Shown piece after piece: positions 32,890 through 44,800 of a stretch of DNA of 64,000 nucleotides. The DNA is from Cordilura impudica (taxonomy: Eukaryota; Arthropoda; Insecta; Diptera; Scathophagidae), in the NCBI GenBank assembly GCA_963682025.1, contig OY821519.1, forward strand, positions 98,081,085 to 98,145,084, given 5' to 3'. The number at the start of each line of letters is the position of its first letter. Within the stretch, counting starts at the first letter, position 1. Below the pieces are notes generated by a model that saw nothing but the letters and a program-made list of their open reading frames with translations, made no database searches and was not told the DNA's origin. The position numbers and the translations under genes are program-made.

Positions 32890-35800
32890 CTAGAATGATT
32901 GAATAATTGTTTTCAAAACCAAAATCATTTCTTTGTATGAATTAGATCGCCTTAAAATCAAATAAAATATCTGTTGTCGCAAGGCATAACAGACAGTCTG
33001 TTTTTTCAACTTTTCGGTAGAGCATTTTTTATACCCGTTCAAAGGGTATATATCGTCGGTATCCTGCAAAAACATATCAAGTCCACTTTTTTGTGAAATG
33101 GACTTAATGATGCAAAAGTGTCGGAAAAGTCATAGTCTATGCCCTGTAAAAAAATCCAATGTCTATTTAAAATAGTTTTGTAGTTATTGTATCAAAACAA
33201 TTTATTCTAAATCCCAAGTAGACTTGGGTCTTTTTTACACAAATCGTTTTTCTATTTTTTTTTTTCTGCAAAAAAAACTCAAGTCCTCAAATTCATAGAA
33301 AATACACACAACAAAAAAAAAACTATTTCATAGCCTACCTAAAAATTTATTATAATGGAATTTTACAACACATTTGCTATGATTCGCTTTGAATTTACAT
33401 TTAGGGAAATTATCATTATTGAAAAATTTTAATGAGAAAAGGTTAAGCTTTAAAAAAAATGAATTCCAATAAAAATTGTGATATAAATTTGTGCAATCAC
33501 AATACTTCAATAGGTTCAAAAGCAAATTCAACGGAATCAAATGGTACTTCTTGACTTATACAAATCATTTTATGATGTACATCTTAAATTTTAGTTTGTA
33601 TTTTATGTTTAGATATTGAAGAATCAATTGCTGGACGCAGTAAACAAAACATTGAAACAGAATGGGATGAGTCAAGCCTTGACCAAGATTTTTCAGGCGA
33701 TGACGATGACCTGGAATATTTTCCTGAAAACAACAAAGAATCAAGCGACAATTATGATGAAGAAGTGGCCATGGTTTTGGAAGCACCAGAACGATCTACC
33801 GCCGAAACACTCACATCAATCACTGAAAAGAAAAATATATGGACTAAGAACTATGGAAAAGAAATATAAAGCGTGCCGATATTATATGAGGTAAGAATCC
33901 CAAGCAATCAAATTGTGAAAAATGTCGTTTCAAATGCAAGGACAAATTTACTGAAGAACAGTGATTGAGAATGTGCAAGGACTTTTGGAAGTTGCCATAT
34001 CAACGCCAAAAAGATTTTGTTTTAAAGTCGGTCATCGATACAAAAATACAAAGGTCCCGAGTAAAATCTTCAATCAAAAAAGTCAACCGTAATGTATCGA
34101 GGTCATAATTTTTAGAAAATGGAAACTCTAATGTACGGATCTGCCGCGACTTTTTTTGTGGAACGCTAAGTATTTCATATAGCGCAGTTATAACGGCATT
34201 TAAACATAAATGACCAACTGGAGTTTTTTTTAAAGACGACGAAAGGGGCAGATCAAAAGCTGCAAATAAAACATCGGATGAAAATATAACACGCAGTAAG
34301 GTCCACATCGAAAGCTTCTCAACTGTAGAGTCTCACTGCTGCCGCAAAACTTCAAAGAGGATGAATTTAGATGCCAATCTGAGTGCATCAAAAATGTATT
34401 CCTTATTTTTAGACAAATACAAGAGTGACACGTCAACAAAGCTACCTTCATTGACCAGCTACAGGAAAGTTTTCGGTGAATATAGGGTCCGCCATCTAAC
34501 GTTTTTTTTTTCAACTAGTGCTTATTTCGTGAATGGTAACAATTAGCTCATGTCTGATTTGACAGATAATTAGTTTTATCCTTCCGCTGAACGAATTTGG
34601 TTGTGTATACGCTTGAACAACGCTGGGAAATATTGCGAATTACTTTGAAAATCATGGTAATGTTGCAGAATGTGTGCGAAAATTGCGTACGGATTTTGGA
34701 AGAAGAGAAGCACCGTCAGCTCCGTATGTTCGTTATCTTGTGAAAAAAGTGAAAGAAACTGGCATCCTCATCGATAAACCAAAGCGTGAAAAGCCAAAAA
34801 CGGTGCGTACACCCGAGAATTTTGCTGCTGTGGCAGAAAGTGTGCGTGAAGCGCCATCAACATCAATTCACCGTCGTTCTCAAGAATTGAACATTTCGGA
34901 GGCATCATTGAGACGAATTTTGCATAAAGACCTTGGTATGACGCCATACAAAGTCCAATTGGTTCAGGAGTTGAAGCCAACTGACCATCCAATGCGTTTT
35001 CGCTTCGCTAAGTGGGCCTGCGATCGACTTACAGAAGATGCCGATTTTGCCAAAAAAAATCATCTTTTCAGATGAAGCTCATTTTGTTCTTGGCGGGTAT
35101 GTAAACAAGCAAAATTGTCGCATTTGGGGCACAGAAAACCCGCACGCATACATTGAAAAGCCGATACACCCAAAACGAGTCACTGTTTGGTGCGGATTTT
35201 GGTCCAGAGGCATAATTGGGCCATTTTTCTTCAAAATTGAGCAAGGAGTGGCCGTTACAGTCAATGGCGATCGTTATCGGGCCATGTTGAATGAATTTTT
35301 GTTCACAAAAATTGAAGAGCAGGATATTGGCAACATTTAATTTCAACAGGACGGCGCTACGTGCCACACAGCCGAAGCTACACTCGATGTTTTGCGCCCT
35401 GTTTTTGAAGATCGCATTATCAGCCACAGAGCTGATGTCCTTTGGCCACCTCGTAGCTGCGATTTGACACCATTGGACTATTATTTGTGGGGTGCCTTCA
35501 AAGATAAGTGTTAGCCAACAAGCCAGAGACAATTGACGCTTTAAAGCCATTGGTGAAATACAGCTGCACACAATCGATAATGTGCTTAAAAATTGGACCG
35601 ATCGTGTAGGCTACTGCATGGCCAGCCGAGGCAGCCATTTGAATGAAATTATTTTCCATTATTAACCGGAAGGATTGTACTTTCAAATAAAAAAAGAAAT
35701 TTGAGATAATATTGAGTAGTTTTTTTTTATAGCATTTTCAAAAAAAAAAAGTTATTTGGCGGACCCTTTACAATTTATCGTTCTTCCATCCAAAAAAAGA

Positions 35801-38800
35801 CCAGTGTCATGCATGCGAAAAAGGTAAAGAAACCCAAAATGAAGATTATCTGGCCCACAATACAATCTGTATTACAAATTCCATCAAGTGATGTAAGCGC
35901 AATGTACTACACCCGAAAATTATGTGCATACAATTTAACCATATACAACGCTGCTACACCAAACGATGCTTTCTGCTATTTTTGGACAGAAACTGAAGGC
36001 AAAATAGGAAGTAATGAAATTGGTTCGTGCTTGTATAAGTATTTGCATCAACTTTCACCGGAAATAAAAGAAGTATCCTTTTCGGTGGCCAAAATAGAAA
36101 CAAAAATATTTCCATATTATTTCTCCATATGATTCAAAGTTTAAATTTGGATGTAATTGTACACAAATTTCATGAAAGTGGACACAGTTACATGGAAGTT
36201 GGTAGCATGCACAGTGCTATCGAAAAGCAAAAGAAGAATGTTCCAGTATATACGATTCAAGACTGGCTAACTATATTCAGACTCGCACGGTACAAGAGAC
36301 TTAAAAGCAAAGGAAATCCTTATAATATAACCCAAATGCGGTATACTGATTTTCTGGATTAGTCAAATTTATCGGAGATTATAAAAAACAAAAATTTGGA
36401 CGAAAACAGAGATAAAGTGAACTGGTTGAAAGTAAAATCTTTTAGGTACCAAAAGATTAAACCTGGTGTGATGGAGTACAAGTATGACCACAATGAAACA
36501 TATAAAGAAATACGTGTTTTTGGTAAAGGTCGGCCCATAGATTTGAAAGAAGTAAACATCAAAATGGTGTATAAAAGCAGTCTTCCTATAAGTATCGAAA
36601 AGAACAAAGATTTACTTAATAAAAACAAGCAAAACTACCACAAATATGGCCCCAGAACCCGATATAAATGATGATTCGGAATCAGATCAAGATTAATAAA
36701 TTTAAAATGAAAATCACAAACAAGCTATTTTCATAAAAAAAACCCACGTCCATAAAAAAATATTTTTTAATGCAAAAAGGCCTATGTCCAAGATTCATTT
36801 TGTTTTTGTATAAAAAATCATGTGAGTCCGATCACAGGGGAGATGTGTAAACATCTGGTAATAAATAAAATACAGAAAACAGCGACACAAAGGTTATTTC
36901 ATATAATAATTTTTTCACCAAACAATCATAAGTCATACCGATTTGTCTTAATGGTCACATCTTACGCGTAAGATGTGACTCTCGCTGTTTTTGTGATTGT
37001 ATTGTGAAATAGAAATTTACCCCCTGCGCGTATAGATTTTACACATCAAAAAGTTGAATAAATTAAATTGAATACCATTTTTTGGTTTCATCTTATTTAT
37101 AAATGTTTTTACTATCAGATTTGTATATCCAATTTCAGATTAAAACTCCTTAATGATTTTTTCAGCGGCCATAAACTTTAAATATTCAATAACTCAGAAA
37201 CATAATTATGTGACTTGAGATCTTTTGGCAGGATACCGACGATATAAGTTTTTTATTACGTTTTTATTAAATAGAAAAAATCTTAATCCAATAATATATA
37301 TATATTCTGGATGCACATAATAAGCGAAGTGGAAATGCTGATCACGGTAAGCTAAGCTGTTTGTTTAAAAAAGCAGATTGGTATTTAAATCCATCACGGA
37401 GTGATCTAAATGTCATTTCCCCTCATCCGATCGATCTGAAACTTGCTCCGTACACTTGCTGTGAAAAAAAAGATGAACTTCGACTCAGTCACGCACAGTC
37501 ATGGAGAGATTTAAAATGGAATTCCCCTCATCCAATCAATCTGAAACTTGGTCGATATACTCATTGTAAAGAAAGATTAATTTCGACATAGTCACACACA
37601 GTCACGCATATTCACACAGAGTCACGGAGTGATTTAAAATCCATTTCCCCTTATCCGATCGATCTGAAACTTGGTCGATAAACTTGCTGTGAAAAAAGTT
37701 TAACTTTGACATAGTCACGCACAGTCACGCATAGGCACGCACAGTCACGTAGAGATTAAAACCTCACTTCCCCTCATCCGATCGATCTGAAACTTTGTCC
37801 ATAGACTTATTGTGGCCAAAGATTAATTTTAAAATAGTCAAGCAAAATCACTCGCATTCACGGGGAGATTCAAAACTCATAAGCATAAGGAAAGAAAGAG
37901 TTTTAATAAAACCTTTGTTTTTATGGGTGAGATTTTTTAAAAAATAAGTTTTCTCTACAAAGCACCTTTTCTTAAAAAAGACTTTTTCTTAGTTACTTCT
38001 AACAAAAAAGGAACTTTTCATAAAAAAGTACTTTTTCTTACAAAAAATTTTCTTAAGAAATTACATTTTCTTAAAAAAGATTTTTTTCTTTAAAAGTACA
38101 TATTCTTAAAAAATTACCTTTTCTTAAATAAGTAAATTTTCTTAGAAAAGTACATTTAAATAAATAAGTACATTTTGATAACAAAGTACCTCTTCATAAA
38201 AAAGTTCCTTTTCTAAATTTTCCAAAAAAAATGTATTTTCTTCAAATGTACCTTTTTCTTTAATAATTAAATTCTCTTCAAAAAGAACCTTTCCTTAAAA
38301 AAATACCTCTTCATACAAATGTACCTCCCCTAAAATAGTAAATTGTCTTCAAAAAAAAGTGAATTTTCATAATAAAACGCATTTTCATAAAAAAGTACCT
38401 ATTCTAAAAAAAGTATTTTTTCTTAAAAAGTACCCAGTCTTAAAAAGCCTTTTCTTTAAAACAGTACCCTTCTGAACAGATTAACTTTTCTTAAAAAAGA
38501 ATCTTTTTAATAAATAACTTTTTAAAATAGTACATTTTCTTTTAAAAAAATGTACCTTTTCTTAAGAAAAATTATTTTTCTTAAAAAGTACCTATTCTTA
38601 AACAAGTAAATTTTCTTAAAAAAGTACCTTTTCATAAATAGTAAAATTTCATGAAAAAAGTACGTTTTCTAAAGTAAGTACCTATCCTAAAAAATTATCT
38701 TTTCTTAGAAAGGACATTTTCACAAAAAAAGTACCTCTCTTATAAAAATTACTATTCTTTAAAAATTAAATATACTTCAAGAAGGAAATTTTCTTAAAAA

Positions 38801-41800
38801 AGTTCCTTTTCATAACAAACCACATCTTCATTAAAAAGTGCACTTTCTTAATAAAATTGATACCTATCCTTAAAAAGTGCTGTTTTAAAAAAGTTACATT
38901 TTCTTTAAAAAAAAGTACCTTTCTGAACAAAGTAACTTTCCTTAAAAAGTATATTTTCTAAAAAAGTACCTTTTCCAAGGAGTACCTTATACCTTCCGAT
39001 CAATCTGAAACTTGGTCCATACACTTGCTGTGAAAAAAAGATGAACTTCGACTCAGTCACACACATCCGCATGGTCACGCACAGTCACGGAGATATTTAA
39101 AATGGAATTCCCCTCATCCAATCAATCTGAAACTTGGTCGATATACTCATTGTAAAGAAAGATTAACTTCGACATGGTCACACACAGTCACGCATATTCA
39201 CACAGAGTCACGGAGTGATTTAAAATCCAATTCCCCTTATCCGATCGATCTGAAACTTGGTCGATAAACTTGCTGTGAAAAAAGTTTAACTTTGACATCA
39301 TCATCCGATCGATCTGAAACTTTGTCCATAGACTTATTGTGGCCAAAGATTAATTTTAAGATAGTCGCACACAATCACGCATAGTCACACACAATCAAGG
39401 AGTGATTTAAACCCCATTTCCCCTCATCCGATCGATCTGAAACTTTGTCCATAGACTTGTTATGGCCAAAGATTAATTTTAAAATAGTCAAGCAAAGTCA
39501 CTCGCAGTCACGGGGAGATTCAAAACTCATAAGCATAAGGAAAGAAAGAGTTTTAATAAAAACTTTGTTTTTATTGGTGAGATTATTTAAAAAATTAGTT
39601 TTCTCTACAAAGCACCTTTTTTAAAAAAGTACTTTTTCTTAGTAACTTTTAACAAACCAGGAACTTTTCATAAAAAAGTACTTTTTCTTACAAAAAATTT
39701 TCTTAAAAAATTACCTTTTCTTAAAAAAGATTTTTTCTTTAAAAGTACATATTCTTAAAAAAGTTCCTTTTCTTAAATATGTAAATTTTCTTGAAAAAGT
39801 ACATTTAAACAAATAAGCACATTTTCATAACAAAGTACGTTTTCTTAATAAACTGAGTTTTCTGAAAAAGTAACTCTTCCTAAAAAGTACATATTCTTAA
39901 AAAAGTACCTTTTCATAAAAAAGTTCCTTTTCTAGAAAGTACCTTTTCCTAAAAAAATGTATTTTCTTCAAATGTACCTTTTCTTTAATAATTTAATTCT
40001 CTTCGCAAAGTACCTTTCCTTAAAAAAATATTTTACCATCCCCTAAAATAGTAAATTTTCTTTAAAAAAGTGACTTTTCATAATAAAACGCATTTTCATA
40101 AAAAAGTACCTATTCTAAAAAAAAGTATTTTTGCTTAAAAAGTACCCCGTCTTAACAAGCCTTTTCTTAAAAAAATTACCTTTCTGAACAAATTAAATTT
40201 TCTTAAAAAAGAATCTTTTTAATAAATAACTTTTTTTAAAAGAGTACCTTTTTTAAAAAAAAATTACCTTTCATAAGAAAAATTATTTTTCTTAAAAAGT
40301 ACCTATTCTTAAACAAGTAAATTTTCTTAAAAAAGTACCTTTTCATAAATAGTAAAATTTCATGAAAAAATTACGTTTTCTAAAGTACCTATCCTAAAAA
40401 ATTATCTTTTCTTAGAAAGGACATTTTCACAAAAAAAGTACCTCTCTTATAAAAATTACTATTCTTTAAAAATTAAACATACTTCAAGAAGGAAATTTTC
40501 TTAAAAAAATATTCTTAAAAAATTTCATTTTCATAACAAACCAAATCTTCATTAAAAAGTGCACTTTCTTAATAAAATTGATACCTATCCTTAAAAAGTG
40601 CCTTTTTAAAAAAGTTACATTTTCTTTTAAAAAAAGTACCTTTCTGAACAAAGTAAATTTCCTTAAAAAGTACCTTTTCTAAAAAAGTACCTTTTCCAAA
40701 GAGTACCTTATATTCTCTTTAAAAAGTAACTTTTCTAAAAAAAGTAACTTGTCCTAAAAAAAGTGCCTTTTAGAACAGAGTATTTAAATTTATCTAAATA
40801 GATATAATGGGTCACGAGACATAGATGAGAACTTAATAAAACTCTTGAAAAAATATTATTTTTTTATGAGGTTGTTTTTTACATTTTGTACGTAGTTTTT
40901 AATATTACTGCTGTTATAATCGTTGTTGTTGTAGCATTAATAATTTCCTAATTTATTTACGCTCATCTCTGACTCACTGACTATCTGACCCTGAAACATT
41001 GTATCAGCGTATTCTTAAAAGGTACTTTTTCTTAAAAATGTACGTTTCAATAAAAAACTAGTTTACATTAAAAAAGAAATTTTTTTAAAAAAGTACCTTT
41101 TTTAAAAAAGTACCTTTTTAAAATAAGTACCTTTCCTTGAAACAAATACCTTTTCTTAAAAAGTAAATTTTCTTAAAAAAGTACCTCTCTTAAAATATTT
41201 ACATCAAAAAGAAAATTTTCTTTAAAAAGTTCCTTTTCGCAACAAAACCACATTTTCATAAAAATGTACCTTAAATAAACAAAAGTAAATACATTTTCTA
41301 TAAAAAGTTCGCTTTCTTAAATAAGTACCTATCATTAAAAAGTGTCTTCCCTTAAAAAGTGCCTTTTAAAAAACAATTACCTTTTCTTTAAAAAAGTACC
41401 TTTCTGAAAAAAGTATCTTTTCTAAAAAAAAGTACCTTTTCTTATAAAAGAAACATTTTTTTTAAAAAACCTTTTTCTTAAAAAAGCACATTTTCTTTAA
41501 AAAGTACCTTTTCATAAAAAAGTTCCTTTTCTTAAGAAGTAAATTTTCTTTAAAAAGAAAGTAACCTTATTTAAAAATTTACCTTTTCGTAAAAAAATAC
41601 CAAAGAAGTACCTTTTCTTAAATAGTTAATTTTTTTAATTACAATTTCTTGAGAAAGTATCGTTTCTAAAAAAAAGATGTTTTCTTAAAAAGTTCATTTT
41701 CCTTTTAAAATAAGTACCTTTTCTTAAAAAAGTAATTTTTCATAAAAAGTACCATTTCTTAAAAAATTAAATTTTCTTAATAAAGAATTTACCTTGTCGT

Positions 41801-44800
41801 AAAAAATTCAACACTCTGACTACAGGTAATTAGGATATCTAAATGCCTTATTGGCCAAATAACAAAGAATTCAAAACAAAGAAATAAAAAATATTTAAAC
41901 TTTATAAATTTGACTGTTATTCTAATATAAAAAAAGCTAAAAACTGGTTATTAGGATTCATGGTATCAATAATATTAATAGGCTAGGCGTTTTCTTGTGA
42001 CCGATGTTTTGTTTTAACGTTTTATCCCGATTTTCACCAAACGTATATTATTTGAAAGGTATTTCTTTTTAGCCGTTTTGCAGATTTACAGATTTTTAAA
42101 TTTTTTCCTCTATTTTCAGTAAATTGCATTTAAGGTTGCTACTAACACATACATAAAATTATAGATATGAATGCTATGTATGTTTTATTAAATTTGTTAA
42201 TGAGTTTGTTATCTTCATTCACAATAATAATAAACCATAAAAGTGTTGGTTTGTGAATTGACTAAGTTGAAAAATAAAGCTGCCTAGAAATTGCACTCGA
42301 ATTTCGAGCGCTGGAATCTGCTAGTAAAATCTTAATTTTTCAAGCTAAAAACGAAATTTTGTGAGGATATCTATAATATTAATAGGCTAGGCGATTTCTT
42401 GTGACTGATGTTTTGTTCTATCCTTTTATCCCGATTTTGACCAAACGTATATTATTTGAAATGTATTTTTTTTAGCCGATTTGCAGATTTACAGATTTAC
42501 AGATTTTTAATTTTTTTTCTTTATTTTGAGTAAATTACATATAAAGTTGCTACTAACACATACATAAAATTATGCAATGCTATGTGTGTGTTTATTAAAT
42601 TTGTTAATGTGTTTGTAATAAAAATGAGTTTGTTTTTTGTGTTGATTTGTGAATTGGCTATAATTGATTAGCATTCTTTTAGGCTCTGTATTTAATGAAA
42701 AAATAAAATTTCCTAGAATTTGCGCTCGAATTTCGAGGGCTGGAATATGCTAGTCACTATTATTGTGGTAACTATTTTTTGTTCTAAACCGACTTCGGCT
42801 GTTATGCCTTGGGACCATAGATATATAGAAAATGTTTGCAAAAAATTTCAGCTCAAATGGATCGTTGTGAAAAAAAAGGTCTTAGCGATTTCATACTGTG
42901 AATATTCATTTTTCTTACTTCTTTTCAATAAAATCCGATTGTATAACCATACAGCTCTCTGTTTTGCAACTTCTGGATAATATAATCGCATTACTATATG
43001 CCTCAATCGCAGTCCATATGGTTGAACGAATAAGAATATCCATGAGAAAAGGACTAACATTCCAATTATATAATAAGTCGTGTAATTGGGTACTCTCGGC
43101 TTTGGTAGACACGTTTCAGAATCGATTGTATAATTCTGGGAGACCGGTTCAAAGCCATGCACAACTCCACGAAATATTTCCCCAACAAAGCCACCACCTT
43201 TAACTTCGACAGAAATATAGGGAGGAACTGTTCAGCGATGAGAGGATATAATAAGAAATTCAATCTTCTTAGAATTGGCAAATTCTGTTTTCGTAAATAT
43301 AATTAACGGTTTAGTCGTATGTATTACGAACGATAAATTTCTATAGACAATTATTTTGTATTTTTTTCAGTTACGTTTATCTTCGAATTTCGGAAATATT
43401 TTTCGACAATTTTTACTACACAAACTAAACCGTAAATCTTTTCCAAACAAAAAAATTCTCTGAAATACGACTAATGATTTTTAATGTTTGTCAGTCATAT
43501 CGCCAACTAGAAATTTCGAATATTACCTTCAAATCCCAAATTTTTGTGGCCATAATAAGAAATAATGGCTAATATCCAAAACAGAGCATAGTCAGCAAAG
43601 CAAATACAAAACAATTGAATACTGGTGATTGTTATAAATATACTGGAACGAGCTATTCCAATCCATTCCTTTTTGGTGAGCATACAATCATTTATCTAAA
43701 AGAATGAATTCCATACATTACTTTTCATTTCCATATTGAAAATTTAAAAAAGTATTTATTACCTTGGGATATTTATATCCTTCTATAACTGTTAGAGGCA
43801 GAGCAGTTTCCATTTTCATAGTTATGCGTTTTTGATCGATTTCTATAAAATCGCTAGTAATGTAACAGTTTTGATAGCCAGGATTATTAATATATTTGAG
43901 ACGAAAGTAAATCGCTCTGGTGGAGTGAAAGTTTTTGAATTCAGTTTGAGGGTTTTTTTTTACAGATTTTCGTATATTGATTTCGATTTAACATTTTACA
44001 AAAAAAAAAATTGTAATCTTTTGTTTAAAATGCACAAAATTTTTTGAAAATTATTAAATTTTATGTCAGAATCTAGAAATTATACATTAAAAATGTAACG
44101 ATCATTGCCCGAGCATTGACTTTTAAGCTGAATTTTCATTAGGTTTATCGATTAGCCGATTCTTCAATCTATATAAATATTAGCGTGTCCATTTGGAGAG
44201 ACTTTTGTAATAATACTTCCCTAGTAATGTGAATTAACGAACTCAATACGGGATATTTTTTGAAAAGATCTGTAGAACCCCTCCAAGCGCTTTTAATTTG
44301 CGATCGTAGCGTATTTTATTTAAAAAAAAAATTAGTTTCTTTTGGCAAAATTGGGCTCAAAATATTTTCCATAAAATTCGTTGAGTATTTTTTGTCCACA
44401 ACAGCTTCTTGAAGTTTTGAGCAATTACAATTTTCAAATTACATTTTATTTTAATGGTGCAAATAATATTGCTTGCCGGAAATCAGCTGTTTTATTCTAT
44501 ATCCCTCAATAATATTTGAAATATAGACGTTCAAAGAAATCTTTTATATTTTTTCCCATATTCCGCTTGTCAATAGGCAGCGTTTGAAAGGTATTACTAC
44601 ATCAAATTCAAAAAAGTGGTTTTACGGTGCAAGCTCATGTATATAACTTACAAAAAGCATATGACCTTAACAAGAATGTGAGCGTAACACAAATTGAAAA
44701 CCGATTATATCTGTGGTCACAAGCGATAACCGCCTAAGTCGACTTAAGAAAGATTTGAGTTATGTATGCGATCATATTCTACTAAAAACGCTTTATATTT

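Larger units (their letters stand above)
33610..36672 (+). pseudogene. Transposase-like Cys-rich protein (DUF7869-type family), decayed, in element S-B
   Basis: Motifs in order: acidic N-terminal region (33615-33830), NCEKCRFKCKDKFTEEQ (about 33912), FWKLPYQRQKDFVLKSV (about 33983), KYKSDTSTKLPSLTSYRKVF (about 34417-34476), then after the mariner YNLSFFHPKKDQCHACEKG (about 35770), YYTRKLCAYNLTIYN, SNEIGSCLYKYLHQLSPE, FGGQNRNKNISILFLHMIQ (about 36080), HKFHESGHSYMEVGSMHSAI (about 36155-36214), NPYNITQMRYTDFLD and, near 36530, GRPIDLKEVNIKMVYKS. The first candidate Asp region reads PTIQSVL and the SDxC before GGQN is deleted with a frameshift, so both putative catalytic Asp residues are gone. 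Several stops. Confidence 0.72.
33054..37241 (+). mobile_element. DNA transposon S-B: relative of S-A, ATAT duplication, split by a mariner
   Basis: The left end CGTCGGTATCCTGCAAAAAC (33054) is matched by the inverse of CGTCGGTATCCTGCCAAAAG at the right end (37222-37241). ATAT flanks both sides (33050-33053, 37242-37245). Subtracting the mariner (34483-35768 plus its duplicated TA) leaves about 2.90 kb, very close to S-A's 2867 bases. It carries a decayed relative of the S-A gene and lies antisense in intron 7 of the DCST gene. Confidence 0.78.

Noticed and set aside
35068..35571. 167-codon minus-strand frame
   Set aside because: Shadow of the mariner transposase on the plus strand, which has clear motifs and catalytic residues.
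42720..42980. Plus-strand 86-codon frame across a Helitron end and intron 7
   Set aside because: Starts inside a Helitron 3' end and runs antisense through DCST exon 7.
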